Shown here one piece after another: positions 18,464 to 27,626 of a stretch of 64,000 nucleotides of DNA. Where the stretch lies: assembly GCF_038396785.1 (NCBI RefSeq), contig NZ_CP151087.1, positions 248,001-312,000 of the forward strand, in the 5' to 3' direction. Position numbers and translations under genes: made by a program. Origin of the DNA: Sphingobacterium thalpophilum. GTDB lineage: Bacteria > Bacteroidota > Bacteroidia > Sphingobacteriales > Sphingobacteriaceae. The notes beneath the pieces were generated by a model that did no database searches, had not been told where the DNA came from, and saw only the letters and a program-made list of their open reading frames with translations. How positions within the stretch are numbered: position 1 is the first letter of the stretch; every line of letters begins with the position of its first letter.

Positions 18464-21400
18464 ATGAAAATTACCGAAATATCGATAAAACGCCCCAGTA
18501 TAATTATCGTATTATTTATAATACTGACATTAGGCGGGTTGTTTTCTTATACGCGATTGGGCTATGAATTGGTCCCTAAATTTGAAATTAACGTCATTAC
18601 GGTACAGACGGTCTATCCGGGAGCTTCGCCCGCAGAGGTGGAGAGTTCGGTGACCAAAAAAATAGAGGATGCTATTTCATCCTTGGAAAGTATCAAAAAG
18701 GTGGAGTCGACTTCGCTGGAAGGGGTATCGATTGTCATGATTACCCTCAACAACGGTGCGGATGTCAACTTCCTGCTTACGGATGCTCAACGGAAAATCA
18801 ATGCCGTGATCAACGATCTGCCGGATGATGTAAAGACACCTTCACTCTCCAAATTCTCCCTGGATGATGTGGCCATCATGAGTTTGGCCGTCACGTCCAA
18901 TTTATCGGAAAAAGAACTCTACGATCTTTTGGACAATAAAATCCAACCGGTCTTTGCGCGGATCAATGGTGTTGCCAAAGTGGACCTGATCGGTGGTGAG
19001 GAACGTGAAATCCAGATCTCTGTAGACCCGAAGAAAATTGAAGGTTATGGACTGACAATTTCGCAGGTACAGCAAATTGTAGCATCATCCAATCTCGATT
19101 TCCCGACAGGTAACGTCAGTACTCGTGATAATCGGACAACCATCCGTCTTTCGGGTAAAGTAACTTCGATTGAGGAGCTGCGTAACCTCCCGATCACAAC
19201 GCCGGCAGGGGTGCAGATTTATCTGCGCGATATCGCCGATGTGCGGGATGGTATCAAAGAGATTGAAAAAGTAGCTCGCCTGGACCGTCAGAATACAATC
19301 TTATTGCAGGTCTTTAAACAGTCCGATGCAAATGCGGTAGCGGTGTCCGAAGCGGTCAAGAAAACCATTGCGGTACACGATAAAGACGGAAAAGTAATTT
19401 CTGGTGTAGAGAAGGATTATGCGGCACAGAATATTAAAATTCTGGTGGCCAATGACTCTTCAGAATTTACCTTGAATGCAGCCGATAACGTGATCCATGA
19501 CTTAATGATTGCCATTGCATTGGTGGGCTTTATCATGTTGTTCTTCTTACAAAGTTTACGTAATGCGGCGATTACCATGGTGGCGATTCCTTTATCTTTG
19601 ATCGCTACCTTTATTGGCTTGCTTTTGATGGGCTATACCTTAAACTTGATGTCTTTACTCGGTTTATCCCTGGTAGTAGGTATTCTTGTGGATGACGCGA
19701 TCGTTGTTATCGAGAATATTCACCGCCACATGGAGATGGGTAAAAACAAGGTGCGTGCGGCCTATGATGGTGCTTCGGAAATCGGATTTACCGTAACGGC
19801 GATCACCTTGGTTATCGTGGTAGTGTTCCTGCCGATCGCAATGTCTACGGGTTTGGTGGCCAATATCCTGGCACAATTCTGTGTGACGGTAATCATCTCG
19901 ACTTTATTATCCTTATTGGTGTCATTTACGGTAGTGCCTTGGTTATACTCGCGTTTCGGCAAATTGGAGCACTTGAGCAAAACTTCTTTCTTTGGTCGTA
20001 TTATTCATGGTTTTGAAAGCGGTTTGAACAGCTTTACACATTGGGTTGCTGGATTGTTGACCTGGGCTTTAAAGAACGTCGGTACGAAATTGGCTACGTT
20101 GTTTTTGGCAATCGGTTTACTTGTTGCATCGTTTTTTTTGGTCGGTATGGGGTATATTGGTTCGGACTTCTTCCCGAGTATCGACCGTAAGGAGTTTTTC
20201 ATCCAGTTGGAACTCGATAAAGATGCTTCCCTGGAGAAGACCAACTTGTTGACGCAAAAAGCGGAGGCTTACATTAAATCGAAACCTGATGTCAAAGAAA
20301 TTATTACGACAGTGGGGCAGTCTTCGGACGGTATGGCTTCAACAACGGGTTCGCGTTATAAATCGGAGATCCACGTGATCCTCGACAAGGAAAATTTTGA
20401 GGGTAACTCACAGGTGTATTCAGCGACGCTGAAGCGTGAACTGGAAAATAAACTGATCGGTGCAAAAATCAAAACCGTCAATGTGGGTATCATGGGAGCG
20501 GAGCAGGCACCATTGAAGCTGACCATTATCGGTGCTTCTGTCGAAGATGCACAGGAATTTGCAGAGAAGGCGGCAGATCAATTACGTAAGATTCCTGGGG
20601 CTGCGGGTGTCAAATTGACTTCTGAAGCGGGTAACCCTGAGATCAATGTGAAGATCGACCGTAATAAAATGACCTCTTTGGGACTGAATGTCTCTACTGT
20701 GGGTATGACAATGCAGACGGCATTTTCAGGAAATACGGATAACAAATACAGAGCGGGTGATAACGAGTACGATATCAATATCCGCTATGCGGAAAATGGT
20801 CGTGCCAATATCGACAACGTACGTGATCTGAAATTTATCAATAATCAGGGTGCCTCTATTTCTTTGGATCAATTTGCCAATGTAACTTTTGGTTCGGGAC
20901 CTACGTTGTTGGAACGTCGCGACAAGTCGCCGGCAGTATCCATTCAGGGACAGGCAATCGGTAGACCAATGGGTACCGTAGCGCAAGAGTGGCAGGCACA
21001 GTTTGAAAAACTGCCGCGTAAACCGGGTATCGTCTTTATCTGGGGTGGTAATATGGAAAACCAAACCGAAGGTTTTGGTACTTTGGGTATTGCCTTATTG
21101 GCATCTATTATCCTAGTATACTTGGTAATGGTTGCTTTATACGATAGTTTTATCACACCATTTGTGGTCTTGTTCTCGATTCCATTGTCGTTTATCGGAG
21201 CCCTATTGTTCTTGGCGCTGGGAAATCAGACCTTGAATATCTTTACGATTTTGGGTATCATCATGTTGATTGGTCTGGTGGCCAAAAATGCGATCATGCT
21301 GGTTGACTTTGCCAACCATCGTAAGGAAGCTGGCGATAATACACACGATGCGTTGGTGGCAGCCAATCACGCGCGTCTTCGTCCGATTTTGATGACGACA

Positions 21401-21646
21401 ATTGCCATGGTATTTGGTATGATTCCTATCGCAATCGCTACTGGAGACGGTGCCGATATGAATAGAGGTCTTGCGATCGTTATCATTGGTGGTTTGTTAT
21501 CTTCTTTATTTTTAACCCTGGTTGTTGTACCAGTGGTGTACTCCATTTTTGACAGTCTTCAACGTCGTTTTGGAAAGAAAGAAAAGACAAATTATGAAGC
21601 CTTGATGAAGGAAGATTATGACCATGTCGACGTGGCAGAACACTAA
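18464..21646 (+). CDS. RND family efflux pump, inner membrane subunit
   Basis: A 1060-residue pump of the hydrophobe/amphiphile efflux type with twelve expected membrane segments: one at the start (IIIVLFIILTLGGLFSY), blocks at about residues 345-540 and 870-1040, and two large periplasmic loops between. GILVDDAIVVIENIHRHMEMG carries the paired aspartates of the proton relay. The family name cannot fix the substrate. The downstream hairpin ends the four-gene operon. The long C-terminal tail (FGKKEKTNYEALMKEDYDH) is cytoplasmic. Confidence 0.94.
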   Translation: MKITEISIKRPSIIIVLFIILTLGGLFSYTRLGYELVPKFEINVITVQTVYPGASPAEVESSVTKKIEDAISSLESIKKVESTSLEGVSIVMITLNNGADVNFLLTDAQRKINAVINDLPDDVKTPSLSKFSLDDVAIMSLAVTSNLSEKELYDLLDNKIQPVFARINGVAKVDLIGGEEREIQISVDPKKIEGYGLTISQVQQIVASSNLDFPTGNVSTRDNRTTIRLSGKVTSIEELRNLPITTPAGVQIYLRDIADVRDGIKEIEKVARLDRQNTILLQVFKQSDANAVAVSEAVKKTIAVHDKDGKVISGVEKDYAAQNIKILVANDSSEFTLNAADNVIHDLMIAIALVGFIMLFFLQSLRNAAITMVAIPLSLIATFIGLLLMGYTLNLMSLLGLSLVVGILVDDAIVVIENIHRHMEMGKNKVRAAYDGASEIGFTVTAITLVIVVVFLPIAMSTGLVANILAQFCVTVIISTLLSLLVSFTVVPWLYSRFGKLEHLSKTSFFGRIIHGFESGLNSFTHWVAGLLTWALKNVGTKLATLFLAIGLLVASFFLVGMGYIGSDFFPSIDRKEFFIQLELDKDASLEKTNLLTQKAEAYIKSKPDVKEIITTVGQSSDGMASTTGSRYKSEIHVILDKENFEGNSQVYSATLKRELENKLIGAKIKTVNVGIMGAEQAPLKLTIIGASVEDAQEFAEKAADQLRKIPGAAGVKLTSEAGNPEINVKIDRNKMTSLGLNVSTVGMTMQTAFSGNTDNKYRAGDNEYDINIRYAENGRANIDNVRDLKFINNQGASISLDQFANVTFGSGPTLLERRDKSPAVSIQGQAIGRPMGTVAQEWQAQFEKLPRKPGIVFIWGGNMENQTEGFGTLGIALLASIILVYLVMVALYDSFITPFVVLFSIPLSFIGALLFLALGNQTLNIFTILGIIMLIGLVAKNAIMLVDFANHRKEAGDNTHDALVAANHARLRPILMTTIAMVFGMIPIAIATGDGADMNRGLAIVIIGGLLSSLFLTLVVVPVVYSIFDSLQRRFGKKEKTNYEALMKEDYDHVDVAEH

Positions 21647-21668
21647 AAAATAATATATTTTACAATAG

Positions 21669-21704
21669 AAAAAGGCGGCTAATGAAACATTAGCCGCCTT
21701 TTTT
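21669..21704 (+). terminator. terminator of the first RND operon
   Basis: A 15-bp stem (AAAAGGCGGCTAATG with CATTAGCCGCCTTTT) and a following T run, 23 bases after the stop. Confidence 0.9.
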
Positions 21705-21795
21705 GTGTTAATTTTAGGTTAATCAATCGATTGCGTAAAATTTTTTATTACATTGCGGCGCATTAACAAAATATACACTTAAAATTGAGACATAC

Positions 21796-23637
21796 ATGTG
21801 TGGAATTGTAGGATACACAGGTTATCGTCAGGCGTATGGTATCGTCATTGACGGATTACAAAAGTTAGAATACCGTGGTTATGACAGTGCTGGAGTGGCA
21901 TTGCATAAAGGTGAGCAGATCGATGTTTACAAAAAAACAGGTAAAGTTGCAAACTTGGAGGAGTTTGTATACGACAAAGATCTACAGTCGACCACAGGGA
22001 TAGGCCACACCCGTTGGGCTACCCATGGTGAACCTTCTGATCGGAATGCACATCCGCATTATTCCAATAGCGGACGTATTGCGATGATTCATAATGGCAT
22101 CATTGAAAACTATGCTTCCTTAAAATCAGAATTAATCAATAAAGGTTATACATTTAAAAGTGATACCGATACAGAGGTTCTGGTCAACTTTATCGAAGAG
22201 ATCCAATTGCAGAACGAATGCTCTTTAGAAGAAGCTATTCGTATTGCTTTGAAACGGGTTGTAGGGGCCTATGTGATCCTTGTATTGGAGGCAGGTCATC
22301 CGGATCGTATTATTGCAGCGCGTAAAGGAAGTCCTTTGGTGATTGGTATCGGTAAAAATGAGCATTTTTTGGGTTCAGATGCTTCCCCGATGCTAGCATA
22401 CACCAAAGAAGTTGTTTACATCAATGACTACGAACTGGCCATTATCACTCCGGAGGAGTTGATCCTTAAAAATCTGGGTAATGAGCGCATCACACCTTAT
22501 GTCCAAAAATTGGATCTGGAGTTGTCGGCTATTGAAAAAGGTGGCTTTGATCACTTTATGTTGAAAGAGATCTTCGAGCAACCGCAAACGATCTTTGACT
22601 CCATGCGTGGACGTCTGGATCTGCAATCCCATCAGATTACATTGAGTGGCATTGAAAAATTTGCGAATGAGATCAGCAATACCAATCGCATTGTTATTGT
22701 TGCCTGTGGTACGAGCTGGCATGCTGGACTTATTGCAGAATATGTTATTGAGGAATTATGCCGTATTAATGTAGAAGTTGAATATGCGTCGGAATTCCGC
22801 TACCGTAATCCGGTTATTCATCCGGGGGATGTTATCTTGGCAATTTCCCAAAGTGGTGAAACGGCTGATACATTGGTTGCATTGGAAAATGCAAAAAAAC
22901 AAGGCGCTATCATATTGGGTGTTGTCAATGTTGTCGGATCTTCTATCGCCCGACTTTCGGATGCAGGTGCCTATACACATGCTGGACCAGAAATCGGCGT
23001 AGCAAGTACAAAAGCATTTACAGCACAGTTGACTGTATTGAACCTGATTGCCTTAAAGATTGCTTCTTTGAGAGGTTCGATCAGCGAAGGACGTTATCAA
23101 AAACTTGCACAGGAATTAAACGAGGTGCCTGAAAAGGTCGAGTGGATTTTGGATACGCAGGTTGATAAAATCAAAGCCATTGCCAAAAAGTACAAAGATG
23201 CCCGAGACTTTCTTTTCTTGGGTAGGGGGTATAATTTCCCGGTTGCCCTGGAAGGTGCGCTTAAACTCAAGGAAATTTCCTATATCCATGCAGAAGGTTA
23301 TCCTGCAGCAGAAATGAAGCATGGACCTATCGCATTGGTTGACGAGAACTTGCCGGTTGTTTTTATTGCTACAAAAGATGCTTATCACGAGAAGATAGTT
23401 TCAAATATTCAGGAGATCAAAGCGCGTAAAGGAAAGATTATATCGGTGGTTACCAAAGGCGATGCTGTTTCGGAAAATCTATCGGATGATTTTATGGAAA
23501 TTCCGGAGGCCGATGAGATCATTGCTCCATTGATTTCGGTTGTACCATTACAATTGTTATCGTATTATATTGGTGTAGAGCTAGGCTTGGATGTGGACAA
23601 ACCACGTAACCTGGCGAAGTCGGTAACTGTAGAGTAA
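21796..23637 (+). CDS. glmS: glutamine-fructose-6-phosphate aminotransferase (isomerizing)
   Basis: A 613-residue enzyme that makes glucosamine 6-phosphate from fructose 6-phosphate and glutamine, the first step to UDP-GlcNAc. MCGIVGYTGYRQAYGIVIDG has the N-terminal nucleophile Cys2; TRWATHGEPSDRNAHPH is the glutaminase loop; two SIS domains follow, with VACGTSWHAGL and SQSGETADTL in the first and EGALKLKEISYIHAEGYPAAE in two parts in the second; the end DVDKPRNLAKSVTVE is invariant. No glmS ribozyme fold is evident in the 90-base leader. The next gene begins eight bases later. Confidence 0.97.
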   Translation: MCGIVGYTGYRQAYGIVIDGLQKLEYRGYDSAGVALHKGEQIDVYKKTGKVANLEEFVYDKDLQSTTGIGHTRWATHGEPSDRNAHPHYSNSGRIAMIHNGIIENYASLKSELINKGYTFKSDTDTEVLVNFIEEIQLQNECSLEEAIRIALKRVVGAYVILVLEAGHPDRIIAARKGSPLVIGIGKNEHFLGSDASPMLAYTKEVVYINDYELAIITPEELILKNLGNERITPYVQKLDLELSAIEKGGFDHFMLKEIFEQPQTIFDSMRGRLDLQSHQITLSGIEKFANEISNTNRIVIVACGTSWHAGLIAEYVIEELCRINVEVEYASEFRYRNPVIHPGDVILAISQSGETADTLVALENAKKQGAIILGVVNVVGSSIARLSDAGAYTHAGPEIGVASTKAFTAQLTVLNLIALKIASLRGSISEGRYQKLAQELNEVPEKVEWILDTQVDKIKAIAKKYKDARDFLFLGRGYNFPVALEGALKLKEISYIHAEGYPAAEMKHGPIALVDENLPVVFIATKDAYHEKIVSNIQEIKARKGKIISVVTKGDAVSENLSDDFMEIPEADEIIAPLISVVPLQLLSYYIGVELGLDVDKPRNLAKSVTVE

Positions 23638-23645
23638 GGAGGCCG

Positions 23646-25826
23646 ATGAGTGTATTGAAAAAGAAACCTTTGGAACGGCTGGGCTATGGATTTATCCCAG
23701 ATGAGTTTATTCCAGCAGAACAGGACGAATATACCCTGCGCTTTCAGCAAAACCCGCGTAATGACTACCGTGATTTGACGGAAACGGAGGTTCAACAGTT
23801 GATTAACAATGGAAACTGGTCCAGCGACTGGTCCAAGGTCAAAGTATCGGCAGTCTTTGATCCGAATCAGGTTCAGCACTGTAAATTCTATGGTCTGGTC
23901 CGTATCGGCAATTTGAGTCCGAGTTACCTGGATTACCGCAATTTGCAGCTGCCCATTGGCCTGTATCATTCGACGATCATCAGTTCGGACTTTGGCGACG
24001 ATGTTGCTGTCCACCATGTGGGTTACTTGTCCTACTTTATTGTTGGTAATGAAGTGCTGTTGAGCCAGATCAAGGAAATGGAGACCGGCAGTACAGCCAA
24101 ATTCGGTAATGGTATTCTCCGTGATGGTGAAGAGTCAGAAAAACGGATCGAGTTGGAGCTCTGCAACGAAAATGGTGCCCGCTCAGTTTATCCTTTTGAT
24201 GGTATGCAGGCTGCAGATGTGTACCTGTGGACCCGCAATCGACATGATCATGCTCTACAGCAACGATTTGGAGAACTGACTGATCAGAAATTTGGAGGTC
24301 AACGGGGCTATTACAGCCAGATTGGCGACCGTTGCGTCATCAAAAATACGTTAACGATCAAGAATGTCAAGATCGGGACTGATGCTTATATCAAAGGGGT
24401 CAGCAAGCTGAAAAATGTTACCGTCAATTCCTCGCAGGAATCGTATACGCAGATCGGTGAAGGCTGTGAGCTTGTTAATGGAATTATTGGCTATGGCTGT
24501 CGTATATTTTACGGCGTTAAAGCTGTACGTTTTATCCTGGCATCCTATTCGCAGTTGAAATATGGCGCGCGTCTGATCAACTCTTATTTGGGCGACAACT
24601 CGACAATTTCCTGTTGTGAAGTGTTAAATTCCTTGATTTTTCCAGCGCATGAACAGCACCATAACAACTCGTTTTTATGTGCGGCATTGGTGATGGGCCA
24701 AAGTAATATGGCTGCTGGAGCAACCGTAGGATCCAATCACAACTCCAGAGCTGCGGATGGTGAAATTATTGCGGGACGTGGTTTTTGGCCTGGGCTCTGT
24801 GTGAGCCTAAAACATAACTCCAGATTTGCATCGTATTGCCTTATCGTAAAAGGGGATTTTCTGCATGAACTGGATATCAAGTTGCCTTTTACCTTAGTGA
24901 GCAATGACGTACAACATGATCAACTGGTCTTGATTCCGGGGTATTGGTTTATGTACAATATGTATGCTTTGGTACGGAATGCCAATAAGTATGCGGCGCG
25001 AGACAATCGACATTTCAAAAACCAATATTTTGAATACGATATGTTGGCACCGGATACGGTGAACGAGATGTTCGAAGGGATGGATATGCTGGCCTTGGCT
25101 GTGGCAGATAGTCTCCACACTGCAGTTGGGAAGGATAAGCACGAACGTATTGTTGTCGGCCGGGCACTGCTTGCCAACAACATGGACCTGAAAGATCAGA
25201 CAATTGTGCTGCAAGGAGCCGAAAATTCACGCAGACCGACTGTTATTCAGAAGGTTGGCGAGGCTTATCATTTATATCGTTCGTTTATTAAATACTATGG
25301 TGTACTGCACCTGATGGATGCCCTCGAGGAAGGCCTGTCACTGCAGGATATTATTGGAGCCTTATCGGGTAGATCGCGTACGAGCTGGGAAAATATAGGT
25401 GGACAGCTGATCGAAAGCAATACCCTGCAAACTTTCCTAGATGACGTCAAATCAAAAAAAATAGATTCATGGGATGATATTCATGAATTCTATCATGATA
25501 AAAGTAAAGCATACCCCTTAGATAAACGTGAACATGCACTCTTGTCTTTAATAGAAGTCTTAAATTTGGAAGGTATGGTTTTATCAACAGATAAAGTTGT
25601 ATCTTTGTTGGATCAGGCGCTTGGACACCGGATCTGGATTGGTGAACAGATTTATAAATCCCGTGCCAAAGACTACAATAATCAGTTCAAAAACATGGTT
25701 TATGCCAATGATGAAGAACGTGATATTGTGGTAGGAAAATTGGAGGAGAATTCTTTTATCAATCAACAACAAAAAGAATTAGAGATATTTAAGATAAGGG
25801 TTGCTAATTTGAAAGGGCAATTTTAA
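23646..25826 (+). CDS. DUF4954 family protein
   Basis: A 726-residue protein of a family common in Bacteroidota. The middle (about residues 215-380) has short repeated hydrophobic turns such as YSQIGDRCVIKNTLTIKNVK, YTQIGEGCELVNGIIGYGC and AAGATVGSNHNSRAADGEI, which fit a left-handed parallel beta-helix like that of hexapeptide acyl- and nucleotidyltransferases. No signal peptide. The biochemical role is not established as far as I know. It follows glmS by eight bases and is surely co-transcribed, which suggests work on amino sugar or sugar nucleotide metabolism. A terminator follows. Confidence 0.85.
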   Translation: MSVLKKKPLERLGYGFIPDEFIPAEQDEYTLRFQQNPRNDYRDLTETEVQQLINNGNWSSDWSKVKVSAVFDPNQVQHCKFYGLVRIGNLSPSYLDYRNLQLPIGLYHSTIISSDFGDDVAVHHVGYLSYFIVGNEVLLSQIKEMETGSTAKFGNGILRDGEESEKRIELELCNENGARSVYPFDGMQAADVYLWTRNRHDHALQQRFGELTDQKFGGQRGYYSQIGDRCVIKNTLTIKNVKIGTDAYIKGVSKLKNVTVNSSQESYTQIGEGCELVNGIIGYGCRIFYGVKAVRFILASYSQLKYGARLINSYLGDNSTISCCEVLNSLIFPAHEQHHNNSFLCAALVMGQSNMAAGATVGSNHNSRAADGEIIAGRGFWPGLCVSLKHNSRFASYCLIVKGDFLHELDIKLPFTLVSNDVQHDQLVLIPGYWFMYNMYALVRNANKYAARDNRHFKNQYFEYDMLAPDTVNEMFEGMDMLALAVADSLHTAVGKDKHERIVVGRALLANNMDLKDQTIVLQGAENSRRPTVIQKVGEAYHLYRSFIKYYGVLHLMDALEEGLSLQDIIGALSGRSRTSWENIGGQLIESNTLQTFLDDVKSKKIDSWDDIHEFYHDKSKAYPLDKREHALLSLIEVLNLEGMVLSTDKVVSLLDQALGHRIWIGEQIYKSRAKDYNNQFKNMVYANDEERDIVVGKLEENSFINQQQKELEIFKIRVANLKGQF

Positions 25827-25827
25827 A

Positions 25828-25863
25828 AGAAAGGCTTCCGCTCGGAAGCCTTTTCTTTTTTTT
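25828..25863 (+). terminator. terminator of glmS-DUF4954
   Basis: AAGGCTTCCG and CGGAAGCCTT form a 10-bp stem with a 2-base centre, followed by TTCTTTTTTTT. Confidence 0.9.
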
Positions 25864-25993
25864 GTGAATCACGTATTAGCGGTCTTGACTGTTGGTAATG
25901 TCCCAAAAGTGGCGTTGTAGATTCTTTTTCTGCGATAGCCAGAAGCGGTCAAACTTTGATTTCTTCCAGCGCTGTGAAGCGCATCGCAGGTCC

Positions 25994-26560
25994 TTAGTCG
26001 TTGATCTTATCAAGTGGTTTGCGTTTATTATCTTTGATTTGCTTAAAGTGGCTTGGCGTCAATCCGGTTACTTTTTTGAATTGATTGCTTAAATAAGCAA
26101 CACTGGAGTAATTGAGTTTATAGGCAATTTCACTCAAGGTAAGTTCATCGTAAACCAATAACTCTTTGACATATTCAATTTTCTGGCCGATGAAGTATTT
26201 TTCGATGGTTATGCCTTCAACATCCGAAAAAAGATTGGAGATGTAGTTGTAATCATGGTGCACCTTCGTGCTGATGATTTCGGAAAGATTAAGGGTGGTA
26301 TCGTTATGTTGATTACGGATAAGATCCAATACGACATGTTTTACTTGTTCGATGATGACGGTTCTTTTATCGTCAATGAGTTCAAAACCAAGTGCCGAAA
26401 AATTTGAGGCAAGTTGCTTGCTCTCCGCTTTGGTCAGCTCTTCTTCAATCTCAACCTGCCCCAAAGAAATATGCTTAACATGGAGATTGAGCTTAGCCAA
26501 TTCATTTTCAACAACCATAATGCATCTATTGCATACCATATTCTTTATTGCAAGTTTCAT
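25994..26560 (-). CDS. AraC family regulator with N-terminal HMA-like domain
   Basis: I take the ATG at 26560 (188 residues); another at 26590 would add ten residues that lack family character. The N-terminal 65 residues have the heavy-metal-associated fold pattern: MKLAIKNMVCNRCIMVVENE, with CNRC as the metal-binding pair, and a matching strand GFELIDDKR at the end. The C-terminal 85 residues are an AraC double helix-turn-helix: LTLSEIAYKLNYSSVAYLSN and FKKVTGLTPSHFKQIK. This HMA-AraC fusion is recurrent in Bacteroidota and may sense a thiophilic metal. The gene stands alone, with no metal pump nearby. Confidence 0.85.
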   Translation of the reverse strand: MKLAIKNMVCNRCIMVVENELAKLNLHVKHISLGQVEIEEELTKAESKQLASNFSALGFELIDDKRTVIIEQVKHVVLDLIRNQHNDTTLNLSEIISTKVHHDYNYISNLFSDVEGITIEKYFIGQKIEYVKELLVYDELTLSEIAYKLNYSSVAYLSNQFKKVTGLTPSHFKQIKDNKRKPLDKIND

Positions 26561-26590
26561 ATATAAATTATTACTGATTTGTGTCTGCAT

Positions 26591-26989
26591 CCTATGGTTT
26601 CATGAATGCTTCGCATGTTGTCTTTTAGAGGTCCTAAGGAATATCCTGTTGATTTTATGTAGGTATATTTAATTCTTGGATGCCCTGCATGCTGTGATGC
26701 GGTCATCGGTATTTGTGCTTATCACATTGGATATTCCATCGGAATTATTTTAAATACAAGTTACTAATGTAAACTCAAAAATCGATAATTTATTAGACAT
26801 GGAGTTGTAATATTTAGGGTTTATCTTGTAGTATTTTGAAAACCGTGTGTGGAAAAAAAGGACGGAATGGCTAATCGGCCAGCGGATGAGCGTAATGGGC
26901 GTAATGGGCGGGCCATTCGGCGCTTTGGCCTTGAGGTCGTTAGGGGTGTGTTCCAGCCAAGAGTTGTTTTAGTTAAGTCTTTATTCCAG
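26591..26989. other. non-coding interval between L,D-transpeptidase and HMA-AraC gene
   Basis: About 400 bases without a supported gene. It should hold the promoter of the HMA-AraC gene. Between 26890 and 26912 the unit GCGTAATGG occurs twice in tandem. The longest plus-strand frame (26849-27118) has no protein character and runs into the opposite-strand gene. Confidence 0.5.
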
Positions 26990-27532
26990 TTAGGGTTTTA
27001 TTTCAATAGCTGCACCCATGGGAACAGCATCAAAAAGTTCGTCAATCTCTGCATTTGTAAGTGCCATACAACCGAAAGTCCAGTCCATGTGGCGCTGCAA
27101 TTTACCAATAAAGCCTAGTCCGTTTCGAAGTCCGTGGATCTTGATGTCGCCACCGGCCTCTTTTCCTAAACTTTTGGCGTGGGCAATATCCTGTTCATTT
27201 GGGTAGGAGACCCCCAGGTTTTTGTGATAGCTGCTATATTGATTTTTATCGTTGATCGTGTAAAGCCCTTCGGGTGTTTTTAAATCGCCTTCAAATTCTT
27301 TGGCGCCCACAGGTTGGCCGCCCAATGAAATACGGTAAGATTTTAGGAGCTTTCCCTTACTATAGGCCAATAGTGTTCTTTTTGATTTATAGACGATAAG
27401 CTTGTCTACTTTGGCATGCTGATCCAACGTTGGTTCTGGATAAAGATTATAGCCTATCAGGCCCAGGCAAAGTAAGATGACGAGGCTGATTACTGTTTTT
27501 AAAACTATTCGACGATTTCTTGGTCGCTTCAT
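26990..27532 (-). CDS. L,D-transpeptidase (YkuD domain)
   Basis: A 180-residue protein with an N-terminal membrane anchor (VLKTVISLVILLCLGLIGYN) after a cluster of arginines. The YkuD domain begins at VDKLIVYKSKRTLLAY; the active site is IKIHGLRNGLGF, then WTFGCMALTNAEIDEL with the catalytic cysteine in FGCMAL in place of the usual SHGCIRL. TPEGLYTINDKN is also typical. It should form or remodel 3-3 cross-links or attach proteins to peptidoglycan in the periplasm. The gene lies 94 bases after trpB, with a hairpin between. Confidence 0.88.
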   Translation of the reverse strand: MKRPRNRRIVLKTVISLVILLCLGLIGYNLYPEPTLDQHAKVDKLIVYKSKRTLLAYSKGKLLKSYRISLGGQPVGAKEFEGDLKTPEGLYTINDKNQYSSYHKNLGVSYPNEQDIAHAKSLGKEAGGDIKIHGLRNGLGFIGKLQRHMDWTFGCMALTNAEIDELFDAVPMGAAIEIKP

Positions 27533-27568
27533 CTTGGAGATTGTTAGCTAATGGATAAAACGTTTAGA

Positions 27569-27599
27569 CCGAGTGCCTAACCTAGGGCCCTGCACTCGG
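27569..27599 (-). terminator. hairpin after trpB
   Basis: CCGAGTGC (27569-27576) pairs with GCACTCGG (27592-27599). There is no clean T run, so termination here is uncertain. Confidence 0.35.
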
Positions 27600-27626
27600 C
27601 CTACTCATGTATTTTGATGCTGCAGC

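Noticed and set aside
21706..21795. glmS ribozyme in the glmS leader
   Set aside because: The 90-base leader is AT-rich and shows no pseudoknot elements of the ribozyme, which is also not expected in this phylum.
26849..27118. 89-residue plus-strand frame
   Set aside because: It overlaps the L,D-transpeptidase on the opposite strand and has no start or family features.
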